This document shows, piece by piece, positions 1 through 8,832 of a stretch of DNA of 64,000 nucleotides. The position numbers and the translations under genes were made by a program. Each line of letters opens with the position of its first letter. Position 1 is the first letter of the stretch. The stretch is from Symsagittifera roscoffensis (lineage: Eukaryota; Xenacoelomorpha; Acoela; Convolutidae): positions 3,487,624 to 3,551,623 of the forward strand of contig NC_087071.1 of assembly GCF_963678635.1 (NCBI RefSeq). Reading direction: 5' to 3'. The notes below the pieces were generated by a model. The model ran no database searches. It saw only the letters and a program-made list of their open reading frames with translations, and had not been told where the DNA came from.

Positions 1-672
1 GTTCGGATAACTATTATTACGATTGTTGGAGTAACTTCTATTTCTATTGTTTGAATAGTTTCTATTTCTATTATTTGAATAGTTTCAATTTCAAATTAAG
101 ATGAATTTCGTGATTGATTGTTTGAAAAATGTCTATTTATGTTTGATGCTGAACTGGATGCTGAAACAAATTGTGTTGATTTTGAGTTTGATCGTGGGTA
201 GTTGTTTCGACTATTCGATCGGCTATATCTATTTTGTGAGAAATTTCGTGAATTTCTTTGTTCGGGTGATCTACCTCTATAACTAGAGTTATATGGTGAT
301 TGATTTCTAGAATAGTTTTGATTGCTTGGAAGTGGTTTTCCAGAGCTATTATTACTATATACGTTTTTGTTTGGTAGATTTTGATAATTTTTCATGTATT
401 GATAAATTGATTTATTTGGTTCTTTGCGTTTTGGAGGTTTATTTTGGTTGTCTTGCTATTTTTCTCTACATTCAGAGATACTGTGTCCGTATCGTCGACA
501 ATAATTACACCATTTCTTGAAAGATGGTTCGCCTTTATAATTTGGGTTTCTTTCATAGATGTTTAAAATTTCAGTGATTTTTTCAGATAGGTCTACATCT
601 GATTCCTGTATATTGTTAATATGCGTAGTTTTTGTTTCAATACGATTAACATATTGTAATTTTAATTTTTTT
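1..672 (-). repeat. Second, partial copy of the gag 3' region of element A
   Basis: Positions 1-672 repeat 1257-1930 at an offset of about 1257 bases, in the same orientation, with only scattered substitutions and small indels. The block contains the zinc-knuckle coding segment and the start of the Arg/Ser/Asn-rich tail; a 99-codon frame lies at 96-395. One copy has a shortened run in the asparagine/arginine repeat. The copy breaks off abruptly near 672, where the following bases no longer match. It could come from template switching, unequal exchange or a nested second insertion; its left end is outside the window. Confidence 0.85.
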
Positions 673-1022
673 CTCGTGGCTGTTTTTTTGTATATTTTGG
701 TATATGTGATTTGAAGTTGAGCTTTGTACGTTGTCTTTGTCGGTTAAATTTTCCGTGTTAATTTTGTTTACTTCCTGGGTGGTTTGTGTATCATCACTAA
801 TTGGTCCTAAATAGTAGTTATTGAGAAGTTCTAATTAATTTTCATGTATGTGTGAACTAAAGGGTTCTTCATATGTGATTGATTCTTAGTCGTTTTTGAC
901 AGATATCATATTAACTAAAAGGTTATTATCTGTATCACTTTCACTGTCTGTTGATTCGCAATTTATGTGATTTACTTGTAATTCGATATTTTCTGTGTTA
1001 TCGATACCTGGGGGGTCTGAAG
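673..1022 (-). pseudogene. gag-pol spacer of element A
   Basis: Read on the minus strand, this stretch follows the Arg/Ser/Asn-rich gag tail and matches the part of element B at about 31240-31400, including a run of C residues and a segment encoding Ser/Asp/Glu-rich peptide. In element B the same segment precedes the protease. The frame is broken by several stops. It ends at 672, where the duplicated gag block begins, so the protease that should follow is missing here. Confidence 0.55.
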
Positions 1023-1800
1023 TTATTTCTTCATTTGTTTGTACTTGATTAATTTGTGTTTTGGTGTATTACTTCTATGTCGATACTGAGAATCGGGATA
1101 ACGATTATTATTCCTATGAGGTGATTGGGAATAATTTCTTTGTCGATTGTTGTAACTTGAATTTCGATTTGGTGAGTTATTTCTTGATCTGTTTTGGTGA
1201 TTGTAATTTGATCTTTGATAGTTTGATCTGTTGTTTGAGTTTTTCCGTGATCTGTTGTTCGGATAACTATTATTACGATTGTTGGAGTAACTTCTATTTC
1301 TATTGTTTGAATAGTTTCTATTTCTATTATTTGAATAGTTTCTATTTCTATTATAAGATGAATTTCGTGATTGATTGTTTGAAAAATGTCTATTTATGTT
1401 TGATTGTGAACTGTATGCTGAAACAAATTGTGTTGAATTTGAATTTGATCGTGGGTAGTTGTTTCGACTATTCGATCGGCTATATCTATTTTGTGAGAAA
1501 TTTCGTGAATTTCTTTGTTCGGGTGATCTACCTCTATAACTAGAGTTATATGGTGATTGATTTCTAGAATAGTTTTGATTGCTTGGAAGTGGTTTTCCAG
1601 AGCTATTATTACTATATACGTTTTTGTTTGGTAGATTTTGATAATTTTTCATGTATTGATAAATTGATTTATTTGGTTCTTTGTGTTTTGGAGGTTTATT
1701 TTGGTTGTCTTGCTATTTTTCTCTACATTCAGAGATACTGTGTCCGTATCGTCGACAATAATTACACCATTTCTTGAAAGATGGTTCGCCTTTATAATTT
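1023..1800 (-). pseudogene. gag: Gag nucleocapsid region: CCHC knuckle plus Arg/Ser/Asn-rich tail
   Basis: Nucleic-acid-binding end of Gag. On the minus strand, just below 1800, the sequence encodes a canonical C-x2-C-x4-H-x4-C zinc knuckle (CNYCRRYGHSISEC). A TAG stop follows about six codons later in the same frame; the frame then reopens into a 209-residue stretch (1652 down to 1023) made mostly of Arg, Ser, Asn, Tyr and Gln, with repeated RNRNYSNN-type units. Such basic low-complexity tails act in RNA packaging in LTR elements. The complementary strand is also largely open because of composition, which is a shadow. A frameshift separates this part from the capsid core. Confidence 0.75.
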
Positions 1801-1827
1801 GGGTTTCTTTCATAGATGTTTAAAATT

Positions 1828-2596
1828 TCAGTAATTTTTTTCAGATAGGTCTACATCTGATTCCTGTATATTGTTAATATGCGTAATTTTTGTTTCAATA
1901 CGATTAACATATTGTAATTTTAAATTCTCGGTTTCTTCGAGCTTCATTGTGATCTCTGTTTGTTCTAGTTTATCGACTAGTTTTCTGAAATCTAGAATTG
2001 GTTCTCGAATTGAGGAAGGATGAGATGCTCTTTTCTTTATAGCAATTTTCCTTAGTTGTGGTGTTAAGGTCATCATTAAATTTGTATTCTTGATACATTT
2101 TGTATTCTTGATACGTTTTTGTATTCTTATAGTCATGCGTATCAAGCGAATATGCTTTTCGAACTAGTGTTTCGATTCTAACTGCTAATTGTTTTATAGT
2201 TTCGTTTGGTAATCTGCGAATTTGATGTTGTTTGTTTCTTTCAGAATCAAATATTTTTGAAAATTCTTGTGTAAATCTTTTCCAATCTGATTTTGTTTGT
2301 ATAGGTAGTACTGAAAACCATTTTTGTGCTGCGCCATCTAGTGTTGTTTGTATCAACGCTGTGCGTCGATGTATCCAATTTTGATGGAGTGGTGTATTTA
2401 TTGGTTCAGGTCCTACATTCAAAATTAAATTTGCTGTAACTGCGTTCAGGTAATCTTCTACTGAATATTCAGGGTCTGTTCCTGTGAATACCATGAGTGG
2501 TTTGTTTGATGCTATTGACGATCCTCCCATGAGGTATGGATTCATCGTCATTTGTAGTGATTCTGCGGAATTTGGTATTTGTGAAAAATTTGTCAA
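1828..2596 (-). pseudogene. gag: Gag capsid core of element A
   Basis: A 208-codon frame (2596-1970) overlaps a second frame (2145-1828) in another phase, indicating a frameshift near 2100. The first frame includes an FTGTDPEYSVEDYLNAV segment and a helical block around WIHRRTALIQTTLDGAAQKW, the layout of a Retrotrans_gag capsid region (tryptophan-containing helices before the zinc knuckle). The second frame holds Leu/Glu-rich helices that lead to the CCHC knuckle. Element B has the same block at 29700-30240 with clear amino-acid identity. A short 12-bp repeat (TTCTTGATACATT-like) at about 2090-2115 adds a duplicated peptide. Confidence 0.75.
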
Positions 2597-2766
2597 TTGA
2601 TTTTTTGTAATTTCATATTGTTGTTGATAATATGGTAATGGGATTCCATTTTACATTTGGTTCGGTTGATACGAATGCATAGTCATTGGGTTTTGCGATT
2701 GTATCGCTTGAAAAGATTGTGCATTATATGAAATTGGCATTTGTGGTGGTTGTTGGTTTTGAATAT

Positions 2767-3383
2767 CTAGTGGGTTTTCAGGAAAAATTTCTTATATTGA
2801 GGTCGTCGTGGTTTTTGTGTACGATAATCTTGTGTGTATGGTGCAAAAATATCTGGTTGTAAATAATCATCGTCAGATGATAGATAATCCATATGGTGAG
2901 GTGTTTGCTTTCTATTTTTGTTTTGTTGAAAAAATGGATAATTTTCACTAAAATCCTGTGGAGGATACTGATTAGATGGAAAATTTACTGAATTGTTTGT
3001 TGTCATTGGTTTATCCAATAGTGAGAATATACATGATTTTTATTAATTTTTCATGGGGAGTGGTTTGTCTTTGATGGCTGTGTATAATTATAATTGTGTT
3101 CTGCAAAATTACTTCTTGTGAATGTCTTTCTTGGTTTTGTCGGTCTTGTCAATGGTCTAGATGTTTGGTAATCCATATGTGAATATTTAGGAGCAAAAGT
3201 GGCTGAGGGTTTTCCGGTTGGCTGTAATGTTATTTGTGGTGATGTTGCTTTATTATTTTTTGGTGTTGTTAAATTTGGATGTATTGGTGAGATACTTTGT
3301 TGCGTAGTTGTTACTGTTGTGTGGAGAATTTCTTTCTTATGAAGTTTGATGATGTTTGAATATCTTGCTGTGTAAGATTTCAA
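2767..3383 (-). pseudogene. gag: Gag N-terminal, Pro/Thr/Gln-rich segments of element A
   Basis: Two frames, 3383-3051 and 3018-2767, encode Pro/Thr/Asn/Gln-rich, probably disordered peptide. Both have counterparts in element B (28806-29315 and about 29320-29520): shared features are SPIHPNLTTP and a Phe-Ala-Glu-(His/Gln)-Asn-Tyr-Asn-Tyr motif. No catalytic or binding motif is visible. The two frames are separated by stops and a frameshift. This is the variable region ahead of the capsid core; function beyond Gag membership is not assignable. Confidence 0.6.
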
Positions 3384-3714
3384 GTTCCATTGAGGTTTTC
3401 ATCACGTATTACCGTTGAGTTTAAACTGTTGCTTTGTGTATCGGGTAAAAATGTATTATAATTTAAAGGTGTTGCGTCAATTGTTAATAGTATTATTTTT
3501 ATAAAATCTGGATGAATAGATATTGTATCTATCGCTTGACTTGAGATATCAGCTGGGATGTTTATAAAAGACGGATGAGACCAATCAGGGTCCCAAACAT
3601 AATCTGATTGTTCTGCAATGACAGTTTCGTCATTGTTACTTTGAGGTCTAAAGTTTTTTCTCGCTTGGCTAATTAAATCTAAATTATGTGTGAAATAATC
3701 GATTGTAAACCATG

Positions 3715-3993
3715 CTAGTATTTTTTGTAAATCATGTTTGGTATTTTGTGAACATCATTGCTGTAAGAATTTTCACGAATTGCGTTTAAAAATGTAGAAA
3801 ATGCAGTGATTTCATTTCTGACTTTTGTGTGATTAGATGTCTGGATTGGTGATGTACTTTGAACTTCTGTTGTTTCTAATTTAGTTATATATGTATATAT
3901 TATAGCAAAAACTTCATTTGTGAATAGTGAGTTTGCTCTTTGTGAAACATGGTATTGTTTATTTTTGATGTATTCTGTGAATACCTTTGACAA
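3715..3993 (-). pseudogene. gag: Gag N-terminal helical segment of element A
   Basis: A 92-codon minus-strand frame containing a predicted helical block (EVFAIIYTYITKLE followed by TSPIQTS and an R-N-E-I-T-A-F segment). The equivalent in element B lies at about 28510-28690 with the same order of residues, which is why I treat it as coding and not as a chance frame. Upstream and downstream frames are closed by stops. It belongs to the same long Gag as the neighbouring segments. Confidence 0.55.
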
Positions 3994-4273
3994 TTCTAGA
4001 TCAAGATCGTCTTTTTGAATGACATATTTATCATTTCTTGGTGTATAGATTCCTATAGTGTAGATACCGTATTGTTGTGATATTTTAGAGATATCTTTTA
4101 TATAGTGATCGATTATCTGCCGTTTTATTGTTACATCAGGGAATTCTGCTTTTTATGGACTGATTCCTGGTGCAAATAAATTGATGAGTAAATTTTTACA
4201 AAATTTTACTTGTCCTCTATCAGTATCTGAATCTATAACGAAAGGGAATACTTGTTCGTGATCGATGCTTTCT

Positions 4274-4684
4274 TCACTTTGATTGTTGCTGCTCATCTTT
4301 ACGTTTGATGACCGTTAAAAAGTAATTATTAATGTGTCCAATTGGTTGACTCCAATTGTATAGATGTACTGGCTTATGCTTGTGTTTCTTTTTTATTCTA
4401 TTTTTTCCTTTTTTCGATGAGATTGTACTTGATTCTGAATCTGAAAAATATACTGAGTCCTGGATTGGATAAGTTTGGTTTATTGAATCTTCTACTTTGT
4501 ATAGTGCGTCAAGACTACTGACTTCTGATTCGGAAAATGCATTTCGGTGTTTTGAAAATCTTTTTCGTGTTATTTGTCTTTGCTTTCTTAGGTTTGTTCT
4601 TTTTAGTGTTTGCCGTTTTGTGTGAATGTATTCAATTGTTTGTGTATGCGGATATAACAAGATCGTATTTTTGAATTTTTTCAA
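4274..4684 (-). pseudogene. gag: Probable Gag N-terminus of element A
   Basis: A 136-codon frame rich in Lys, Arg and Ser, with a KRQTL block, a basic stretch (RKRFSKHRNAFSESE) and an acidic Ser/Asp patch. It aligns with the frame at 27722-28132 of element B, which begins with an ATG soon after the leader. In both elements it is the first coding block after the leader, so it is the likely N-terminus of Gag. A's own start codon is uncertain because the region above 4684 is closed by stops. Confidence 0.55.
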
Positions 4685-5230
4685 TTTGACAATTGTCTAT
4701 GACGATTGTTTGTTTATTTCCTAGATTTTTTTAATGACATAAGGTTTAGGATGATGGATACAAAGTTGTTTGTAAGTGATTTTAATATCCTAGACTGTTA
4801 GTCCTTACGATTTTTTGGTTAGCTTAGCCTGGGTCTTTTTATTCAGGGTTGGAGAGAAAGTATATTGATTCCGAAGAGTGATTTTTAGTTTTTCGTGGCT
4901 AGTATAAGCTAAGTTGTTAACTTACTTAATCTTACTTAGGGGTAGTGATTGTTTTCAAGGGTTGGAGAATAGTAAATCGATCCACAAGGTTCAGGTATGA
5001 TTAGATTGCAAGTAGTTCGTTTGATACTATTTTAAGCTTACTAAGTCTATGATTATCCTGGGTCGTATAAGAGGAGGGGTCAAGTGAAGGATGAATAACT
5101 GAAGTTCTTCACTGTTTAGCGTAATTTAAATGGTTAGTATTTGGAAAATTTCTGTTAGTCCTGGGTCTTTTGAAAAGGTTGGGTAGTGAATCGACGTTTG
5201 AGGTCGTTAGACACTTAATAAGTGGGTGGG
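4685..5230 (-). other. 5' leader of element A (non-coding)
   Basis: Between the LTR and the first gag block there is about 550 bases with no open frame. It is colinear with 27230-27720 of element B, sharing short blocks such as the one around 5170 (GACCCAGGACTAAC on the minus strand). I looked for a primer binding site starting TGG near the LTR edge and could not pick one with confidence. Confidence 0.5.
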
Positions 5231-5665
5231 GGAGAAAAAATTGTTCTGTTTGATCCAAGGATAAGCCTTGTTGATCAGATTAAAATTAAGAATAGAAAAT
5301 TAAATTAGATCCAAGGATAAGCCTTGATGATCTGTTTAGAATTTAGAAAATTTAGGCTTAGAGAATATAAAGTTTAAAATTTATAATAACATTTTGTGAA
5401 TTTTAGTTTTGATGAAGTTAGCTGATTTATGATTGCTGTTATGTTTAGGTGATGAAGCTGGAACAACAGGATGATTGATGTTTACTAACAATTTATTATC
5501 ATGCTACTAATTTTTGTTTTTATTTTGAATAAATTTTTTTTTAAATATGTTTTATATAGTACTGCAGTTCAAGAAACGATTAGTGGTGTTTTTATCAATC
5601 GTTATTGAACATTAAAAATTTATTTAGCGCCTGATAGATGCCTTGAAGATTTTTTTTCAAGAACT

Positions 5666-6019
5666 TCATGTTTGCGAATGAAAATCTAAATTCATTGCCA
5701 ATAAAACTCTAAATATAAAAGTTTGTTGTGGCTTTTGCTGTACGATCATGAAACTATTCGGTAAGTTTCTCTGTAGTCGTATGTCGTCTCTTGTTCGAGG
5801 TCTGTTTCCAATACGTGGTTGTTCTCGTATTGTTCGGAATAGCGGTTTTGATCTATTGAGTCGTAGAAACCATTCAATTAAATTATCATCGTATAACATT
5901 TTGAAAATGTTTTTGTCTATTTCGAATCTAATTTTTGTTAGTTCTAAGCTGCATTGTTTTTTAAGGTCTTGTTCGAGACTTATGGTCGCACCAGATGAGT
6001 TTAGACATGGGGGTCTATC
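5666..6019 (-). CDS. Conserved basic reading frame inside the LTR of element A
   Basis: An open minus-strand frame of about 118 codons, closed by a stop at 5666 (an internal ATG lies at 5899). It encodes an Arg-rich peptide with a central FRTIREQPRIGNRP motif and a preceding Leu/Lys/Glu helix. The same peptide is encoded in the LTR of element B (26388-26700) in the sense orientation, with substitutions that mostly keep the amino acid class. Conservation of the protein frame between diverged copies suggests it was translated. It might be a small accessory protein or the C-terminal tail of an Env-like frame running into the 3' LTR. No known family was recognised. Confidence 0.45.
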   Translation of the reverse strand, partial: DRPPCLNSSGATISLEQDLKKQCSLELTKIRFEIDKNIFKMLYDDNLIEWFLRLNRSKPLFRTIREQPRIGNRPRTRDDIRLQRNLPNSFMIVQQKPQQTFIFRVLLAMNLDFHSQT

Positions 6020-6262
6020 TCATAGAGTAATTTCGGATAGGGTACCTCGTCTGCTCGTCACGCTATCTTATTTTCGGCCGGATAGATTCGTGCAACTTCT
6101 TAGTCTAATACCGATCCTAATCTTACTCTTAATACTACTAGTCTCAGGTTGTTAAACTAATCTCTGCTAGGCTCAATAGATCTAGAGTATACTGGTATTG
6201 TTGCGGCTGCTGAAGTACTCGGGAGAGGCAACTATTTTCTAAGTTAAATTCAAATCTCTCTG

Positions 6263-6290
6263 GTGCTGAAATTACAAGTAATTTCAGCAC
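6263..6290. promoter_or_regulatory. Perfect LTR hairpin
   Basis: GTGCTGAAATTAC and its exact reverse complement are separated by two bases (6263-6275 and 6278-6290). The same palindrome, with two mismatches, sits at 26169-26196 in element B's LTR, about 100 bases from the LTR edge in both. It could be a transcription-factor site, an RNA hairpin or an integration-end structure; only the symmetry is observed. Confidence 0.7.
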
Positions 6291-6385
6291 TTACAAATAA
6301 GTGGGTAGTTAGTTAGATGGAATGTGATTGGTTAATATTCAATACTTTACAGTGATAAAAGGTCTAAATCATAAATAATAAAATG

Positions 6386-6754
6386 TAGTTCACATCAGGT
6401 TCCACCATTAAAGCGCTTTCTATTCCAAGGTTAGAGCTTCAAGCGGCTCTTCTTGCAACCCGCTTAAAAGAAGAAATTTTGAAAGGTCTTACTTTCAAAG
6501 TTACGGATATTTTCATGTGGACAGATAGTACAACTGTTCTTCAGTGGCTTCACTCTTGTAGTAAAACACCCGTTTTTGTTGGTAGTCGCACTGGTGAGAT
6601 TCTGGAGTCTACCACCACTGATCAGTGGTATCACATACTTAGCGTTGATAACCCAGCTGATACCGGTACACAAGGGATTTCTTCGGAAGCCCTCAAGGAA
6701 AGCAGCAGGGTTAATGGCCCTAGTATTTTGAGAACAACTGATTGGCCGCTCTAG
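6386..6754 (+). pseudogene. pol: BEL/Pao pol: RNase H region
   Basis: The frame is open from the junction at 6386 to a TAG at 6752-6754. It begins in the RT/RNase H connection (IPRLELQAALLATRLKEEI) and includes the RNase H motif WTDSTTVLQWL with its catalytic Asp, then the NPAD motif (SVDNPADTGTQG) and the segment ending TTDWPL that precedes integrase in BEL elements. The N-terminal part of the polyprotein is lost at the element A junction. The enzyme would degrade the RNA of the RNA:DNA hybrid during reverse transcription. Confidence 0.85.
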
Positions 6755-6792
6755 CCTGATACATTGGTTATTGATAAATGTGATATCGACAT

Positions 6793-8306
6793 TTGTCTGG
6801 AAAACTCGTCAAATTTCGACGTCGATGTTTTGGCAGTAAAAAATCTTCCCTTCGGAAAATGGGAGAGATTCAATTCAGTTGTAAAATACAAACGCACAAT
6901 AGCATTTTGTTAAGATGGCTGCCATCACATAAACATTTCCGGTCGAGTATATTAGAAATTACAGACCCGACTGAAATGGATATTGCTGAACAGAAGCTCA
7001 CTTATCTGTCACAGGGTGAGACATTCCCTAGTGAGCAAAAACTACTAAGAGCCGGTAAATTTATCACGGAGAATAGTCGGATTGTCAAGTATTTGCCGTT
7101 CATTGGACCAGCTGGCATCCTTCGCTCGACTGGGCGCATCAGCTGCTTGGTTAAATCCGATTTCGATAGCAAGCATCCGATTATACTTGATGCACCTCAC
7201 GCGGTTTTTCGGTTATTGGTTCAACACTTGCACGTTAGGAATTTCATCAAGGCTTGGATTACATGCGTGCGGTGGTTAATTTGAAGTACGTTGTGTTAAA
7301 TTTGCGATGGTTGCTGCGAAACTTTGAAAATACTCGCGTTGTGTGCCGAAAACGCAAAGCGCAAACCGTAACTCATATGATGGCTGATCTGCCCATTGAA
7401 AGGCTGGGTTACAAGCAACCTCCTTTCTCTAACACAGGTGTCGACTTCTTCGGGCCGTTCCTAGAACCAATCCGGAGAAATACGGAAAAGATGTGGGGTT
7501 TTTTGTTCACCTGTCTCATCACTAGAGCGGTGCACATTGAAGTGGTCCCCTCGCTCGACACAAGCTCTTGTGTGTTGGGCGTGGAGAGGTTTATTGCACG
7601 TCGCGGTACTCCAACTACTATCATGTCCGACAACGGCACGAACTTTGTTGGCGCTCAGAAAGAGCTCTTAGCTTGCCTTGAGAGTTGGAACAAGCTCCCA
7701 CTCTCTGTTTTTGTTCAGAAAGGGATCAAATGGAAATTCAATCCACCCAGCGCACCGCACCATGGTTGGTCCTGGGAGCGATTAGTTCGGAGTGTTAAGC
7801 GCGTCTTGTATGGCATCCTAGGCAACAGAAGAGTAACTGAGGAGGTTCTAAGAACCACGCTGTGCCTTATTGAGCAATCACTTAACGCTAGACCGATAAC
7901 AGCCGTTAGTACCAATCCGCTAGATCTAGAGGCGTTGAACCCGAATCATTTTATACTTGGTCAACACGCAGCAAGTTTTCCGTCGCTAAGTTTCGAAGAA
8001 AACTTCGACCATAAGAAGCGGTTCGCCAGAGCGCAATCATACGCTAACGCAATATGGGCACGGTGGATGCGGGAATACGTCTCTTCCCTTCTTCCCTCAA
8101 TAGTAGGGCAAAGTGGCACAACCAGTCAGACGTTAAGTTGAAAGCCGGCGACTTGGTTTGGGTCATAGAGCCTGACACTCCACATGGACATTATCCACTC
8201 GCACGTATCCTAAAACTGCACTATGGCAAGGACGAATGCGCGAGATCCGCCGACATAATGACCGTTACGAGCGAACTGACCGGCCGACCGTAAAGCTCGC
8301 TCCCTT
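6793..8306 (+). pseudogene. pol: BEL/Pao integrase
   Basis: Integrase split over three frames. 6793-7284 encodes the N-terminal part with the LPFIGPAGILRSTGRI segment and one half of the zinc-binding region. 7254-8141 encodes the catalytic core: first Asp in TGVDFFGPF, second in IMSDNGTNF, Glu in WSWERLVRSVK, so the D,D,E triad is complete. 8054-8293 continues the C-terminal domain with KAGDLVWVIEPDTPHG and GKDECARSADI. One Cys of the HHCC finger appears replaced by Arg just before VVCRKRKAQ. A final small indel brings a stop at 8291-8293, a few codons before the polypurine tract. Confidence 0.9.
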
Positions 8307-8318
8307 TCTGCATTGTTT

Positions 8319-8330
8319 AAGGGGGGGGAT
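8319..8330 (+). promoter_or_regulatory. Polypurine tract of the BEL element
   Basis: AAGGGGGGGGAT lies immediately 5' of the LTR start (TGTTGCAGC at 8332) and just after the integrase frame. This is the expected position and composition of the primer for plus-strand DNA synthesis in an LTR retrotransposon. Confidence 0.8.
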
Positions 8331-8331
8331 A

Positions 8332-8832
8332 TGTTGCAGCGCCAATTTAAAACAAGAAGTACAAATGCGCGAGAGTATAAGTGCATAAAACTGAACCAAA
8401 ATGTAACAACAATAAGCACAGTTGGCCGAGTGGCCTAAGCTACAATAACGCCCACCATATAGACTCGACAGTTAACGTAGGTTCGTGTCCCCCACCTGCC
8501 CATGTATTAATATGCAAAAAAGGGGGTTATATCCTATTTTAACTGTTTTGTTGATTCTAATTTGGCTCAGCCTTGATTAAGGCTGACAGCTAAATAATAG
8601 CAATTTGTCTCAAGGACATTACCGACCGGTTCTTGTGGCTAGCTTGCGCTAATTTGTTTTTGAAGCGGTGACAAATATTATTGAAGTTATGATGTTATTG
8701 AATGTTATTGAAGTTAGTATTGAAGTTTTACCCGACCGAAAGGACGACAAGTTTTTGCCGATAAAATCTCTCGTTAAAATCAAACATTGGACTTCATATT
8801 TTTGATTTACGGAGATTAGGCGCTCTTACGGT
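8332..8832 (+). repeat. 3' LTR of the BEL element
   Basis: Begins TGTTGCAGCGCC directly after the polypurine tract and ends where homology to the minus-strand polymerase starts (about 8833), giving about 500 bases. The ends carry a short imperfect inverted repeat (GCAGCGCC near the start, GGCGCTCTTAC near the end). No second copy exists in the window, so the length rests on these two boundaries. It contains a tRNA-like sequence (separate entry). Confidence 0.7.
8414..8501 (+). other. tRNA-like sequence inside the BEL LTR (degenerate)
   Basis: TGGCCGAGTGG at 8423-8433 fits the RNA polymerase III box A consensus exactly, and GGTTCGTGTCC at 8480-8490 fits box B with one clear mismatch. Spacing suits a class II (Leu/Ser type) tRNA with a long variable arm, but the acceptor arms pair only at three positions, so it is not a working tRNA. 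It may be a captured tRNA piece or a SINE-like insertion in the LTR. Confidence 0.35.

Larger units (their letters stand above)
1..6385 (-). mobile_element. Ty3/Gypsy-type LTR element A (5' part, decayed)
   Basis: This is the 5' end of an LTR retrotransposon on the minus strand: LTR and leader at the high-coordinate end, then a long gag read towards position 1. It is assigned by its gag core, its CCHC zinc knuckle and its clear homology, block by block, to element B at 26-38.7 kb, which carries recognisable RT and integrase. Protease and pol are not in the window; position 1 lies inside a re-duplicated piece of gag. The LTR abuts a truncated BEL/Pao element at 6386, so A inserted into BEL. 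All frames are interrupted. Boundaries are good to perhaps 20 bases because the paired LTR lies outside the window. Confidence 0.8.
5231..6385 (-). repeat. LTR of element A (5' LTR, minus strand)
   Basis: Homologous over its length to 26060-27230 at the 5' end of element B, in the opposite orientation. It contains a perfect 13-bp inverted repeat near its 5' edge, a conserved reading frame (separate entry), an AT-rich polyadenylation-like tract near 5530, and two copies of a small hairpin (CAAGGATAAGCCTTG flanked by GATC) at about 5251-5275 and 5308-5332. Its outer edge is set by the start of BEL/Pao coding sequence at 6386. The inner edge is approximate. Confidence 0.7.
6386..8832 (+). mobile_element. 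BEL/Pao LTR retrotransposon, 3' half
   Basis: The fragment carries the end of the RNase H region, the integrase, a polypurine tract and a 3' LTR of a BEL/Pao element. Its left end is cut by element A's LTR at 6385; its right end abuts a minus-strand DNA polymerase relic at about 8833. The 5' LTR, gag, protease and RT should lie beyond element A, outside the window. The coding part has few defects (a stop at 6754, frameshifts near 7255 and 8095), so it is younger than the polymerase it interrupts. Confidence 0.88.

Noticed and set aside
1061-1543. 160-codon plus-strand frame rich in Tyr, Phe, Cys and Asn
   Set aside because: It is the complement of the Arg/Ser/Asn-rich Gag tail on the minus strand. 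Composition alone keeps it open.
5748-6155. 135-codon plus-strand frame with hydrophobic C-terminus
   Set aside because: It is antisense to the conserved LTR frame. Element B shows more conservation in the sense frame, and the hydrophobic end is not shared.
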